Assembly (NCBI RefSeq): GCF_010183535.1
Contig: NC_071333.1
Location: 20,334,587 to 20,398,586, forward strand
Source: Caenorhabditis remanei
Lineage: Eukaryota; Nematoda; Chromadorea; Rhabditida; Rhabditidae
DNA: 64,000 nucleotides
Direction of reading: 5' to 3'
Shown: piece by piece, positions 22,901 through 34,539 of the stretch
Position numbering within the stretch: position 1 is the stretch's first letter
Layout of the letters: each line of letters opens with the position of its first letter
Translations under genes and position numbers: made by a program
Notes under the pieces: model-generated
Database searches by the model: none
What the model saw: only the letters and a program-made list of their open reading frames with translations
What the model was told of the DNA's origin: nothing

Positions 22901-25700
22901 TCAACGAGAGAGCGACGGGTAAATGTGTTGATATGAACAATTAGCGCGCCAAAGAGAAGTGAGAGGGAGAAAACAATCAGTGCGGTGGAAGGATGACTCA
23001 TCAATAAATGATAAGAAAAGATGATACAATGCAGTCTATTGAAAGTATGCCGTGGTACTAGCGACTTTTCAAAATATTCCAATGTTTCAGGGTATGAAGA
23101 TCAAACCTACCGCTTCATTTTTGTAGTTGATGACTTTTTCCATTAACCATTTCCTAGGAACGTATAAGCCAACGAAATGAACGCTTTTGAAATTGCCCAT
23201 TTAAGAAACAACTTATCCAGGTTAATCAGCTCCAACTAGTGAAATAATACGAAATTATGAAAAATAGAAACAATGCTATGTTACCGTTGAGTACTCAATA
23301 GTTTCAAAATGTCAGACACATAATGATGAAATCTAGACCTTCAGTTTTGTAGTTGACTATGTTCGTGTATAGTAGTTTACTGCAGAGTTAGAGTCTATTA
23401 ATTCATACATTTTCCAAACTACTAACCTGTTCTAGAGAAAATGGTTTTAGAAGAATTGACTTATGTAGTTTATTTTGAAGAAAATTCTTATTTTTGTCAC
23501 TTTCACCAATGAAGGTCAGATTTCGCTTTACAAAACCACACTCCCAGTTTTTTATAGAACAATTGGTGATACCGAGACACGCACATAGAATATTTTTTTA
23601 GTCTTTAGTTTTTCCTCCTCATTCATTTCACATTCAATACATTGTTTTTTTGGGAATCCCAGTTACCCGTTTTTCATGAGATAGGCAACTCATTTGTTAT
23701 ATTTTCTTAGCCGAGCTTTCTGAACCTTTATTCTCATTTCGAAGTTGTGGCTATGAAAATAAGAGACATACTAGACAGAAAAACTCAGGTTTTCTATATC
23801 AGTCACTTTCTTAAATTTCGTCTTCAAATTAGCCACAGTGTGAGTCCTACAAATAAACGCTTGCAGCACCAATTTGTTACTCCAACAAACTTAATCCCGA
23901 GACTTACCAGTCTGGGCTCCGGGTAAATAATCTCTGATTATTGCATAACGATCAAAAAGTTTTGATTGAATCTTTCATTTTCCAAAATGTCTTTTCCAGC
24001 CGACTCATATTCTTGTTTTTGATTCTCTGAGCTCTTTTCCAACGACTACACAGTCGGTTTCACGGTTACGCCCCTTCACATCTATCTTTTTCTGTTTCGG
24101 TTTTCCTATGTGTCAGTTTTCAGAAATGTAAGAAGGACTCACTACAAATTTCCCATTTTTCAATTTTTGTTCCTTCTCCTACCACACATCTGCTCTTCCC
24201 TTTTCACCTCATTCATTTCTTCTTCGAAGGGACACCACTTTTTGGGAAATTTGGTTTCCCATCTCTATGAACTCATTCATTTGCTTCTCTCATATTTTGA
24301 GCTTTCTTGTTTCTGCTCAATCAAATTTGTGGTTTTGAAAATATTAGTCATAGTCGGGCTCTAGCCTTCTCACTACCACTACTGTCATTTCTTATTATTA
24401 TTTGAACTCGAAATACAAAGAAAAGAAAAGGAGATTCACAATTAAATCCGGTTTCCTTTTAGTTTTCGGGTGCTGTGTTTTTATGGGTTCGGTTTTCACA
24501 CCCACATAATTGGTTATATTGCTTGCTCGGTTCTTTTTTATATATTTTTTCAATGCGCTTATTACGTTCGATTTTTGCATTTTCGGTTACATAAGCTGTT
24601 TCTAGTCCTCAGAGTTTTTGCAGGTTGTTCAAGTCGTCGGTACCTGCACAGTACCGAAACTCTACGGTCCTGTTTTCCAAAAACGAGGGTCACGAGATTT
24701 TTTGAGAATCAATATCAATAATAGAATTCGGAAACTTATTTTAGACACAAAACTATAATTTGGTTCAAATCGCATCCGTATTGACCTGAATTCCAGCATA
24801 GCTTATGCTATAAAGTTTAGATTTTGAGTTAAATTATGAAAACTGAAGAATCACGTTTCTCTCCTTTTTCGGTCGTCTATAGTAATTCTGAATGTCAGTA
24901 ATATACAAACATCACTTGAGAATTTTGGCTTTTTAGCATTTTGGTCATGACTTTTCACTATTCTGTAAACAAGCTATCTCATGACTCTCCGCTTTCTCCG
25001 CCCACACAATAATGGCACTCATTAATCCGTTTCTCGACCTTCTCGAGATTATGCTTTCACTATACAAATTTTGTAGATTTGACGCTTTGAAATTGAGTCG
25101 TTTTTTTTGGCTCAATATCTTCTGTTTTCCGAAAAAAGTTCTTATTTTTAGAGATTTTTAACTGTTCGTAACGAAACCGTCATCTCCTTATTCGTATTTC
25201 CTAGTTTCTGTAATTCTCTGCAAAATTTGGACTTTCTGGACTTCTTTAGAATAATATCCCAATCTGTTTCCTTGTTGCTCCTTTTGCATCTATCTTCATA
25301 CCAGTTTCCGTTGTATTACACGTTAGTTTTTTGAAATTAAGAAGTGACTCACAACAAATTTCCCATTTTTCACTTTTTTGCTCGATAGCGTTTTGTCCAT
25401 CTGCTCATCCCCTCTTCACCTCATTCATTACATCTTCAGAACTACATCCACATCACTTTTTGCGCAATCCAGTTGGCCAATTTCGTGAAATGGGGAACTC
25501 ATTCATTTTGTTTTCTCTTCTTTTTGAGAACCCTCTTTTTTGGTAAAACGAATTCTCAGTTTTGAAAACATAAGTCCTTGTAAGAAAACCAAGAATTAAG
25601 ACTAAACCTTAACAAGGTTTTTAAAACTGGATACATTAAAATTTTGATCTTCTTACTGCCATTTTGACTTTCTATTTTTACGTATCTTGAAGATACTAAA
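22901..25700. other. Repeat-rich intergenic region
   Basis: 22901-23400 is the duplicated tRNA flank and includes a diverged family P palindrome. About 24110-24360 and 25330-25560 are diverged direct copies (shared CAAATTTCCCATTTTTCA, CATCTGCTC and CACCTCATTCATT). The stretch around 24470 (TTTTATGGGTTC and CACATAATTGGTT) recurs near 31235. No supported gene. Confidence 0.5.
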
Positions 25701-25724
25701 AATTTTAGTGAATATACTAAAAAA

Positions 25725-26108
25725 ATTTTTGGTTGAAATATCTAACTTTGAGAGGGTGTTTTGTATTGCTGATTGTCCCACAAAGTGAATTATGCATAAC
25801 CCATACAGAACAAAGGTAGAGCTTCACTTTTGTAGTTGACAACTTTTTGTACGGACACATTCTAGAGAGTTATGGTCATTTTAAGAGGATAGCTGAAAAT
25901 TCCCTCTATTTTGCACTGAAATCGGACAATTCCAGGGAGAAATTACTTTTTCGATATGTCACTACAAAAATAAAGCTCTACTTTTGTTTTGTGTAATTTA
26001 TACATGACTTACATTGTGGGACAATCAGTGATAACGTAACACCCTCTCAAAGTTGGTCATTTTTAACCAAAAATGGCCAAATTGGATATCTTACTGCACG
26101 GTACTCTA
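25725..26108. mobile_element. Family P palindromic element, copy upstream of gene D
   Basis: Inverted halves carry TTTGTAGTTGACAACTTTTTG, ACCCTCTCAAAGTTGG and AACTTTGAGAGGGTGTT. It is the same family as 11583-12039 but more diverged. It ends about 145 bp before the gene D start, so it occupies the promoter region. Confidence 0.65.
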
Positions 26109-26252
26109 GTTCTTGATAGGTTTACATTATATCTATGTTTCTCGCGTTTTCTGTTGTTATAGTGAATCGGAGATATCAAAATAAAAGTCCACATGTTTTT
26201 CCTTTTTTTTTAACTGTGAGACTTTTACAGTAAAAAAAGTTTCAATTTTAGG

Positions 26253-27176
26253 ATGTCTTTCTTCAATGGGTTACCAACTGGTCTCTCTGCCACCGGGTAA
26301 GACCGTAAGTTAAAAACTTATAAGCAACGTGTCTTATTTTTCAGCGCTAGACGCAGACTCTCTAGCATCGATAACTTGGAAAGTGAAGATACTTCATCAT
26401 CTTCCTCTCCAAGCTCGAATCTTCTCGAAAGACTCTTGTTGCCATTAGAGAGAATGCGAATCGGATTTCCAGAAGTAGCACCACGCTACATGGAGTCTGA
26501 TTTCATCTCAACGACTCCATACTCAATTGGTGATATGCACCTCGATGATCCTCACTACTCATACAACACCCGTCGTCTTCGTTCACTTGAAAGACCATCT
26601 GCCCCACGTCGTGGCTTGAGCCACAGCGGTAGCGTCCAGGCACCACCTCTCTATTCCAATAGTTTCGATTTGGCATCGAGAGTGGTCAGTGTTATGCAAT
26701 ACCTGTCAATGATGAAACTAATCGTGTCTTCTCTGGAATCATCCGCTTTTGACGCTATTTTGGAGAAAATTGAAGAGAAAATGGATTTCACTCCATCACA
26801 CAAGGTATCATTACGAACCACACAGCAGTTAATAACATCTACACTTATTTCAGAAATGCCTCGACACCACTGTTGTCAAATCACTCAAATCCATTCTGGA
26901 AATGTCGACTCGCCAATCGAAAATTGCTCTCTATAATCCAGGATCCATAACTGCGAAAGATTTCAAGATCGCACTTCGCACGATGTCGTTCATGCTCCAA
27001 TCTCAGAAAATGAACGAGTTTCGCGCTGAACTTCAAGAAGAAATCAACGCAGACTGTGGTCGCCATGTTAGTACTATTTGACTGAATGTGAAATTGTGAT
27101 ATCAAATTTTCAGAAGATCAGCTTCAGTAAGCTAATCATCGCGTTCAACTTCGCTATCGAATTGGTTATCCCTTAG
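26253..27176 (+). CDS. Unknown family 1 protein, copy D
   Basis: Exons 26253-26296, 26345-26804, 26854-27066 and 27114-27176 give 259 aa. The ATG is one base after a CAATTTTAG acceptor. The first junction is phase 2 and the others phase 0, exactly as in paralog E (31898-32748). Residues about 15-40 are Ser-rich. A shared block around FPEVAPRYMESDF then Y-S-(V)-I-G-D lies near residues 55-80. The C-terminal third is helical, with conserved KIALRTMSFML and FRAELQEEI. There is no signal peptide, membrane segment or recognised domain. The protein is probably soluble; its function is unknown. Transcription may be affected by the adjacent family P palindrome. Confidence 0.8.
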
Positions 27177-27179
27177 ATA

Positions 27180-28025
27180 ACCTGGACTCCTGCAACTTCT
27201 CTAAAATGTTTTTATTGGGTACGCTTAATCTGCTCTTATAGCTTTTCTTACACATTCGTTCTCTAAAAATATACTTTTTTGCATATTCTATACTACTCAA
27301 ACTTCTCTAATTGTAATAACTTATTCTTTATGTTATTCTACCCATTCCGCTTCTCGTCGCTCAAAATTTTCATTTCCGCAATAGTTTTTTGTGTGTGTTT
27401 ACTTCTGCCGTTAGTTTCCATCCTTCATCTCCATGCTTCCTCTAATTTCACTCTCACCAAACACTACTTCTCAGACAATCCGTATTTCTGAATAAAAATC
27501 ATGTTGATCCGGATATGTCTTGGCTAAAAAGCAAATCTATAAGCAAAAATCATGTCGCCTAGCACGAGGCTTTCGTGAATGTGGCCAAATCGGAATTCCA
27601 TGCAAAAAAGCGTAAAAAGTTTGGAAGCTCATAACGTGGCTCACAGAGCCATTCAGCCTGTTTGGACTGCAGAATTAGACTTCCCGTTGTCAAAAGTACC
27701 TATAACCAAATTTATAAATTGTTCGAAACCCGCGTCTCCAAAGACTTCGCTTTTGTACTCGGCACTATAAAGACTCAATGTGCAAAAATCAGGCTTGGGA
27801 AAGCTTTGAACCGTACATACTACAACAATAATAAAAATAGGAATTTATTGCTAGCAGAAGGTAAGACGATAACAGTATTGTTTTCATAGATAAAAAGTTT
27901 GAATTTCGTTGAAATTCTACAAAGAATCACGAAGAATAAATGGTTACCGAAAAAGAAGATCCATCATAAGAAAGTATAAATTTTTGCGTTGAAAAAATAA
28001 CCATAGACGTGTTTCCCTGGGAAGA
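27180..28025. other. Intergenic between convergent genes D and F
   Basis: AATAAA at 27491-27496 may end gene D. About 27540-27850 has short broken open frames that may be repeat or retroelement debris; I do not recognise them. No gene is supported. Confidence 0.4.
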
Positions 28026-28032
28026 AATGACA

Positions 28033-28497
28033 TTAGCAATAGGAAGATTGTGTTTCGTTGCTGGCTGTCTCCTTAACAACTTTCCATGCTTCCTCCGGGG
28101 ACTCTCCTTGAATAACTCGAATCACAACCATCTCCAGCATCTTGCAAACTTGCTCTCCATACTTGAATCTTTTCAAGTTTTCCTGTAATTAAAAGAAATT
28201 CAAAAATTGTGGTCTTCAAGTGAATACAAATAATATGGAAAAAAATTTACCGTAGTGGCAGGAAAATGCGCACATTCCACCATTGTTTGGAAAAAGCAAA
28301 TGAGATCTGTGAGAAGCGCCATATGCTCCGGGACTTGAGCTCTCTGAAAGACAAATATTTAATCAAATAACAGGGAAATAAGCACAAACCTTGTTGGTCA
28401 TGAGACTCTTGAGGCATCTGATTTTTCCTTTAACATCTTTCACAAATTGAATGGACTTAAGAGGTTTTGGAGGTGGATTTATTGGAACAGCAAACAT
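28033..28497 (-). CDS. Unknown family 2 protein, copy F
   Basis: Minus-strand exons 28390-28497, 28251-28343 and 28033-28182 give 116 aa; both junctions are phase 0. Exon lengths (108, 93 and 150 nt with stop) match paralog G (108, 93 and 153 nt). The start MFAVP...PPPKPL is followed by a conserved KIRCLKSLMTNK, a hydrophobic helical middle (DLICFFQTM) and a C-terminal helix containing EEAWKVVKE. There is no signal peptide and no known domain. The start is supported by the same AAAAATG context in both copies. Its position, inverted relative to gene D while G is co-oriented with gene E, implies a segmental duplication followed by inversion. Confidence 0.78.
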
Positions 28498-28879
28498 TTT
28501 TGAAGAGGAGTAATCGATAAACGTTACTTTGAGAGGAATGTGAACAGTAACTGACTGTGTATGAGTACGCGACGCGCAGTCTTCCCAAAACCATCTGTCC
28601 CACATGACATGGAATGCACAATCAATAAATGAACCTACAAACAAATATGAAAACTTAAGTACTGTACAGTCAGATCATAAATGTAAGCGTTTTTTTCAGA
28701 TGACAAATGTTCATAGTCCCTTTGCTGTTCGACTTTTTCGGAGTACGCTTCTATCAAAAATAGAAAGCCAAGTTTCTAATCACGTGCAGTCAGAAGCTAG
28801 ACATGATGTCTGAAATCGTCCCACTGAGTAATCATTTTGAATTTCAGTAATTAAATTTACTTTAGTCATCACTTGTCGC

Positions 28880-29740
28880 TCAAGACTGTATCCCGTCGAT
28901 CAAAAAGTGGAGCCGTACCGTGAAAGTGAACTTCTTTGCAAAATTCGCTTCTTTGCTCAAAACGAAACGATGATCCGTAGATTGCATGAAAAATTCGAAG
29001 AAAATCCGTTTACGGCAATGCCTACCATGCAGACGCACCAGAATGAAAATCGTAATCGAAGCCAGAATCCAACTGGAAGTTATAAGTCTTCAAATCCTGC
29101 CAATGCTTTTAAATCGTGTGAGTTCTGTGTTGACAATAGGAGACGTCATCCTGTCAAAGTTTGCCAGACATACCCGACGAGTGATCGGGGTCGAATTCTG
29201 CTTCCGCTGTCTTTTCTCTGGACACGCTTCAAGAAACTACCGACCAACTTGCAAGGACAGTAACCAGATATGTGCGGAACTAAAAATTTTGAAACTCGGA
29301 AATATTAAGATTCTTTTCGGATATTCCGGAAATTTAGTTTTTCAAGTTTTTCGATGTCGAAACCTATAAATATGCAGTAAAAACTAAAAACTCTGTAAAT
29401 TTTGACACAAGTAAGGCGTTCTCGTATTTTTTTGATTCCGCACTAATTTTTTTTATCGTCACGAACATATTGGAAGTTTCGGAAATTTCGGAATATTCGA
29501 TTTCCGTTCCGCACCCCTGACTGTAACGGAGGACATCTGTAATCGCAGTCAACTAACTGAAGCAAACCGGTCCGGAAGCAACTTCCGAAATGGCCTCGGA
29601 GGACCATCTGGAGCTCCTTCGTCTTCTTCTGGTCAGCAGTCGTTTGGCTCTCCTTCCGGATATCACCAATGTCAACGCAGTCATGTCACTGGCAACAATA
29701 ACAGAGGTCCCACCCATGTGCTAATAAAACTGTGGCCGGA
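28880..29740 (+). pseudogene. BEL/Pao-like retrotransposon gag remnant
   Basis: Two reading frames together show Cys/His zinc-knuckle pieces: C-x2-C followed by H and C near 29120-29170, and C-x2-C-x4-H near 29200-29230. The third knuckle (CNGGH) reappears only after 29520. A Ser/Gly/Gln-rich tail follows to about 29740. Frameshifts, stop codons and an internal insertion break it. Arrangement of knuckles is typical of nematode BEL/Pao gag proteins. No reverse transcriptase, integrase or long terminal repeats were found, so this is an isolated dead fragment. Confidence 0.55.
29282..29519. mobile_element. Insertion inside the gag remnant
   Basis: About 238 bp of AT-rich DNA interrupts the cysteine/histidine region: coding-like sequence ends at TGTGCGGA and resumes at GTAACGGAGGACAT. 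ACT flanks both sides and may be a target duplication. Short GGAAATTT and AATATTCCG motifs occur in inverted orientation inside. Its identity is unknown. Confidence 0.35.
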
Positions 29741-29749
29741 GTTTGAAAC

Positions 29750-30535
29750 TCTGATGTAGAGGCTAGATAAAAGGTATATGCAAACGTCCAGTTGTTAGCC
29801 CTAGATTCTTCTTCCTGTTTCTTTTTTTCCAGGAAATATTTTGCGCGATAAACAAGTACGGTGTGGTACAAAGAACATCTGTGCATAGAGTGAGGAAATG
29901 GTAGTAGGTTATGACATCATATCATGGAAAAGAATGCGAGCGAGTGAAATGATACAGCTGGTCGCCTCCCCCTTCCAACACACATATATTCAAAAGCCGT
30001 CAATTTTGTTATATGCGAGACCCGAATCATTCCTTTTTTCATTACTTTCACGTTTTCATCTTTCCTCTTTTTCTTCTACCGATTTTATATTATTTTTATT
30101 AATTTGTCGTGGCCCCAGGCAGTGCCATGGTTTTTGTAAAAGACTGCGAGATCAGAAAAGAAAGAGCCGATATTTTGTCTTCTCCTTCTAATTCTCTCTT
30201 TTTACCTCTTTTTGACCCATCATCGCTTTTTTCCCACACTTTCTCTACTTTGACAGTCCCCAGGCCCCACTTCTTCTTGTCTTAAATATTTAGTCCTGAA
30301 CAAACCGCTCATAGAAATAAACCGCCGACTTTTTTATTCTACATCAAAAGTGCTTTCAGTTTATTGGTTTGTAAAAACCTAGGGAATGCTCATCCGAGAA
30401 TGTTGTATACTACAAAAATGAAGCTCTCGGTTTGATACTTACACACTGAGAAACCTTTTCCCGCTATTATCTCATGAGTCATGCTTGGACCGCACATATT
30501 GTTTTCTCCGTCTTACTTCTCTTGGCTATTTTTGT
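29750..30535. other. Intergenic, nothing recognised
   Basis: No supported gene. A diverged family P half-element begins near 30400 (ACTACAAAAATGAAGCTC). Confidence 0.45.
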
Positions 30536-30539
30536 CTAG

Positions 30540-30990
30540 TTCCTAAATCCCACAAAGAGCTCCACTTTTGTAGTTGACTGTATTTTGATACGAGTCCTTG
30601 TTTAAAAGTTTAAGCTAGTTCAAATACATTTACTTTGGCTGCTCATAAGTTCCTAAAAAATCATAACTGAGAAATTTCATTAACTACAAAAATGAAGCGC
30701 TAGATTTAAACTTTACACCCTGAAAAATTAAAAATTTTAGAACAATCGCTCTTATCATGGCACGCGTTCAAATTTTTTCATTGTCTCCCCTCTTCTTTGA
30801 TGAGTCATCCGTCCTCTGCACACAATGATTTCTCCCTCTGCCCTCTCTACAGCCGTATTGTTGGTTCATATTAACACATTCACCCGCCCGTCTTTCGTTG
30901 AGCGTTCGTGGTGTAATGGTCAGCATGGATGCCTTCCAAGCATTCGACGGGGGTTCGATTCCCCCCGAACGCATAATCTTTTTTCTTTTT
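30540..30990. repeat. Left arm of inverted repeat around gene E
   Basis: About 450 bp is inverted and homologous to 33300-33760. It includes tRNA-Gly copy 2, a GATGAGTCATCC segment, the block around AGAACAATCGCTCTTATCATG, and a diverged family P palindrome. The two arms bracket gene E. Confidence 0.8.
30902..30973 (+). tRNA. tRNA-Gly(UCC), copy 2
   Basis: 72 nt, identical to copies 1 and 3. Acceptor stem GCGTTCG/CGAACGC, loop CTTCCAA with anticodon TCC at 30935-30937, and an intact T arm. It is followed by TAATCTTTTTTC, a pol III terminator-like T run. Confidence 0.97.
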
Positions 30991-30999
30991 TGAATTTTG

Positions 31000-31890
31000 T
31001 CTTGAAAAGTATTGAAACTATAATATCATCCTTTTTCAATGTTGAAACTGGAAATTGATATTAAGGATATGTTAGAAAACTAATCTTTTAGACTTTCGAT
31101 TGGAGTAAAATCAATAGGTCCTCCGCGACATGTTTGGCCTTTTATATCATCTTTCTTATTTTTCGAATCAAACAAAAATTGGTTTCCTAAAAATAAAGAG
31201 CATTTCATTTCCCATAAATGTTAGAGTACTGTGATTTTATGGGTTCCTTCTTCACGCCTACATAATTGGTTCTGCTTTCCGTCTCTTGTCACATTACGTT
31301 TTACTTTTTATGTGATGTGTGTTTTTTTTAATTTTCTATATTGGATTACTTGTTTTGGAGGGCTAGTCTTTTTGGAGTGCTTACATATTTGTTTTTCTTG
31401 AAACTTAAGTCATTTTGGCCGAATTTGATCGTAGGTAAGTAGGCAAACGGTCGAGAAGTATCACTCAGGTCTTCTAAGTATGTGTTTCTACATTTTCGTA
31501 AGCTTGACTGCTTTAAAATATTGCGGTATCGTGGTTAAGAATGTTATAAATTGTAGATTCAAGTTGATAGCTGTATATATTCAGTCTATGTCCTTCTCAA
31601 ACTGAGATACATACCTTTATTTTGTATCATGACAAAATTTTTACCAATGTTGCAGTCCCATGCCATAAACTGTTCAGCTTTTTTATTTCCGACCAACAAT
31701 CACCTCCGATTTCCTCCGAGTACTGTTTTTTTCTGTTTTTTCCCATATCAAATTTTTATTGAGCCCTCCCTTCGCCTCACCATATTCGAAGAACCAAATG
31801 CCTCTCGTTAGCCTTCCTCGCTCTTTCTATTTTCTTTATTTTCTCTACATTATTAATTTTTAACGTTGATTTTTCCAGGTTTTCATTTCT
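31000..31890. other. Upstream region of gene E
   Basis: No supported gene. 31226-31290 resembles 24470-24530. A TTTTTCCAG acceptor at 31878 precedes the gene E start by 19 bases and may be its trans-splice site. Confidence 0.45.
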
Positions 31891-31897
31891 CTGTCGA

Positions 31898-32748
31898 ATG
31901 TCAAGTGGTGTCGTTACCATTGGGTGAGTTCAGAAGACTTGATAGGTAGTTTATATCAATTTTTCCAGAGCTAAGCGGAGCATCGGAAATTCTCTATCAC
32001 CATCGAGTCCAAAACGCTTGAACTTGATCGAAATGATGCAAGTCAACATTCCCGAGGTTGCTCAGCCATACAGAGATTCCAATTTCATTCTCACGCCCCC
32101 ATACTCTGTCATTGGTGATCTCCATTTCTCAATTGATGTTCCTCGACTCCCGGATCGCGTTCCAGCACCACCACCAATACCAGCTGCCGATATAGCTTTC
32201 AATGGAGTCCACTATGCACCACCTCCACCACCCATTTTCAATCAGCCAAACATGATTCCCACCAAAAAATATCTGGAAATGATGAAGTTGCTGATCATTT
32301 CGTTGGGATCACCAACATTCACTGGTGTTTTGGCGAGAATTGAAGGGAATTTGCAAGTTGTTCCGGCATGCTTGGTAGGAGATATAATCTCACACTATAT
32401 TCTATAAATTTCATTTTTTCAGATGTGTCAAGAATGGAAGATCACGGATTCATTGAAATGCATCCTCTACATGATCCGCAATCAATCATATCTCCCACCA
32501 TTTCCTGTCCAAGGCTCACTGACAGCGAAGAACATCAAAATCGCACTCCACGCTTTGTCATTCATGCTGGAGTCACCGGACATGAACAAGTTCCGAGCTG
32601 ACCTTCAAAAAGAAATTGATGTCGATATTGGTCTCCACGTAAGTACTAATAAGGGGAATTGTGAAAGTCTCATATCATTTTTCAGAAGATCAACCCCAAA
32701 AAACTCAACGCTGCGTTCCACTACGCCATCGAATCGATTGTCATTTGA
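31898..32748 (+). CDS. Unknown family 1 protein, copy E
   Basis: Exons 31898-31923, 31969-32374, 32423-32638 and 32686-32748 give 236 aa. Junction phases (2, 0, 0) match paralog D. Shared blocks are IPEVAQPYRDSNF, Y-S-V-I-G-D near residues 45-60, KYLEMMKLLI, and IKIALHALSFMLES followed by FRADLQKEI. A proline-rich stretch (about 75-100, including APPPPP) replaces D's Ser/Arg-rich part and could bind SH3 or WW domains. There is no signal peptide or membrane segment. It lies inside an inverted repeat whose arms carry tRNA-Gly genes. Function unknown. Confidence 0.8.
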
Positions 32749-32904
32749 ATTTTTGGCCATTTTCGCTTGGGTTATCCTGCATACCTATAATTTCTCTAAA
32801 TTTTCTGCACTTTACTTTCTTCTTATTTTGCAAAATTCTTATGTTCGCTTCATCCCCTAATTTTTGCTTGGTGACTTCTTGGTAATAGCTTTTCTCTTGA
32901 TATT

Positions 32905-32910
32905 AATAAA
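32905..32910 (+). terminator. Poly(A) signal of gene E
   Basis: AATAAA lies 156 bases after the stop codon, in an AT-rich context. Confidence 0.55.
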
Positions 32911-33299
32911 ATACTATTTATCGAAATGCAAACATGTTTATGATGACTGGCAAGAAATCTAACAGAATTGCTCGAGATACCTGGAGATAACTGGAAAAAA
33001 GCCAAGGAATTAGCCCCGAATTTTTATTACAACTGAGCCCCATCGCAAAAAATGTATCGCCTAGAGACGCAAAGTTTTTTTTGCGGCAACGCAGATGTTC
33101 ATAGTTTTGGCCTATTCTCGCTATTTTCTATAATTGCTTTGGTAAATTCCTATGAAAGGCGAGAATAGGTCGAAAACGGAGAAAATCTGTCTCGGCGCGA
33201 AAAAACTCTGTGTCTCTCGCCAATACTTGCTCGTTTGCGGTGTGGTGCAGTTGTAAGACGGGGTGGGCTGCTGATAATGTTTAAAAAATTGTTTAAAAA

Positions 33300-33760
33300 A
33301 AGAAAATAGATTATGCGTTCGGGGGGAATCGAACCCCCGTCGAATGCTTGGAAGGCATCCATGCTGACCATTACACCACGAACGCTCAATAAGAGGGCAA
33401 CGGGTAAATGTGTAGATATGAACAACTAGTGCGGCAGTGGAGAGCGGAGAGATAAAAATCATTGCGTGCGGTGGAGGGATGACTCATCAGAGAAGAGGGG
33501 ACACAATTAAAATTTTTGAACGCGTGTCATGATAAGAGCGATTGTTCTAAAATCTCTAATTTTTCAGGGTGTAAAATTCAAATCTAGTGCTTCATTTTTG
33601 TAGTTAATGATTTTGTCCAGTAATCGATTCCTAGGAACTTATAAGCCGACAAAGTGAACGCGTTCGAACCAGCTGCAACTCTTTAACAAGGGGTCGTATC
33701 AAAATACTGTCAACCACAAAGATGAAGCTCTTCGTGAGATCTACGAACTCTACAAAAATG
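33300..33760. repeat. Right arm of inverted repeat around gene E
   Basis: Inverted copy of 30540-30990, also homologous in direct orientation to 22829 to about 23400. It contains tRNA-Gly copy 3. Three copies of the same flank show that the tRNA was duplicated together with several hundred bases of neighbouring DNA. Confidence 0.8.
33314..33385 (-). tRNA. tRNA-Gly(UCC), copy 3
   Basis: 72 nt on the minus strand, identical to the other two copies, with anticodon UCC and an intact acceptor stem and T arm. A T run follows on the tRNA strand after a few bases. Confidence 0.97.
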
Positions 33761-34067
33761 ATCACCATGATTCAATTAGTCACTTTGCAGCGCAGAGTCC
33801 ATATTAGTTGTCACACGTTTTCATTTAACTTTTAGATTTTTTCTCTCAAAAGAAAAAAAACAGTTCCATGTTTGACCAGCATTATTTTATAGGGAGCGCC
33901 TATAGAGTAATGTTCAGAAGGTAAAAACAAACATGTTGATTTATTGATTTTTCACGTTATTCGAGACAGATGGTCATGGGAAGGCTTGCACGTCTTCTAT
34001 GCATACACATTCTGTTGTTTTCCCCATTCAGTTTTATTTTGTTAACATCTATCGCCAGTTCTCAAAA

Positions 34068-34531
34068 ATGTTTGCCATCCCAAAAAACCCAACTCCAAAA
34101 CCTCTTCTGACTAAACAAACCGTGAAGGAGATTGAGGGTAAAATGAGATGCCTTCGAAGCTTGATGACCAACAAGGTATGCACTTTGTATGTTTTCCATT
34201 TTCCTATTCAATTTTCCCATTACAGAGAGCACAACCTCCAGCGCATATGAATCATCTTATCGATTTGATGTGCTTCTTTCAAGCGATGCTTCAGTGCAAG
34301 AACATGCCAGCAACTGATGTAAGTTTTTTTCAAAAAGTTTCAATCTTCATTCAAGTACCATAATTGTACGTATTTCAGGAAAATAAAGAGAAATTCAAGC
34401 ATGGGCAGAAAGCGTGCGATAGGATGATTGAGGTGGCGATCCGAGTGGTCCCTGGAGGCGAGACACTCGAGGAAGCATGGAAAGCGGTCAACGAGGCGGC
34501 CAAGGAATTTAAATCTATTAATAAAATATAA
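34068..34531 (+). CDS. Unknown family 2 protein, copy G
   Basis: Exons 34068-34175, 34226-34318 and 34379-34531 give 117 aa; both junctions are phase 0. It is a paralog of F at 28033-28497: MFAIPKNPTPKPL, KMRCLRSLMTNK, RAQPPAHM, DLMCFFQAML and a C-terminal EEAWKAVNEAAKEF helix all align. No targeting signal or known domain. It is rich in Lys, Met and Leu and predicted helical. The AATAAA at the stop (ATTAATAAAATATAA) may serve as the poly(A) signal, or one may lie farther downstream. Neighbour E repeats the D/F pairing, so families 1 and 2 were duplicated as a block and may act together. Confidence 0.8.
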
Positions 34532-34539
34532 CGGTCCAC

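Noticed and set aside
27579..27889. Overlapping 63- and 75-codon frames as a gene
   Set aside because: No splice partner, different frames cover the same bases, and no paralog in the window.
33121..33462. Open frames spanning the tRNA copies
   Set aside because: Created by reading through the tRNA gene; the same peptide appears at all three tRNA copies because the tRNA is identical.
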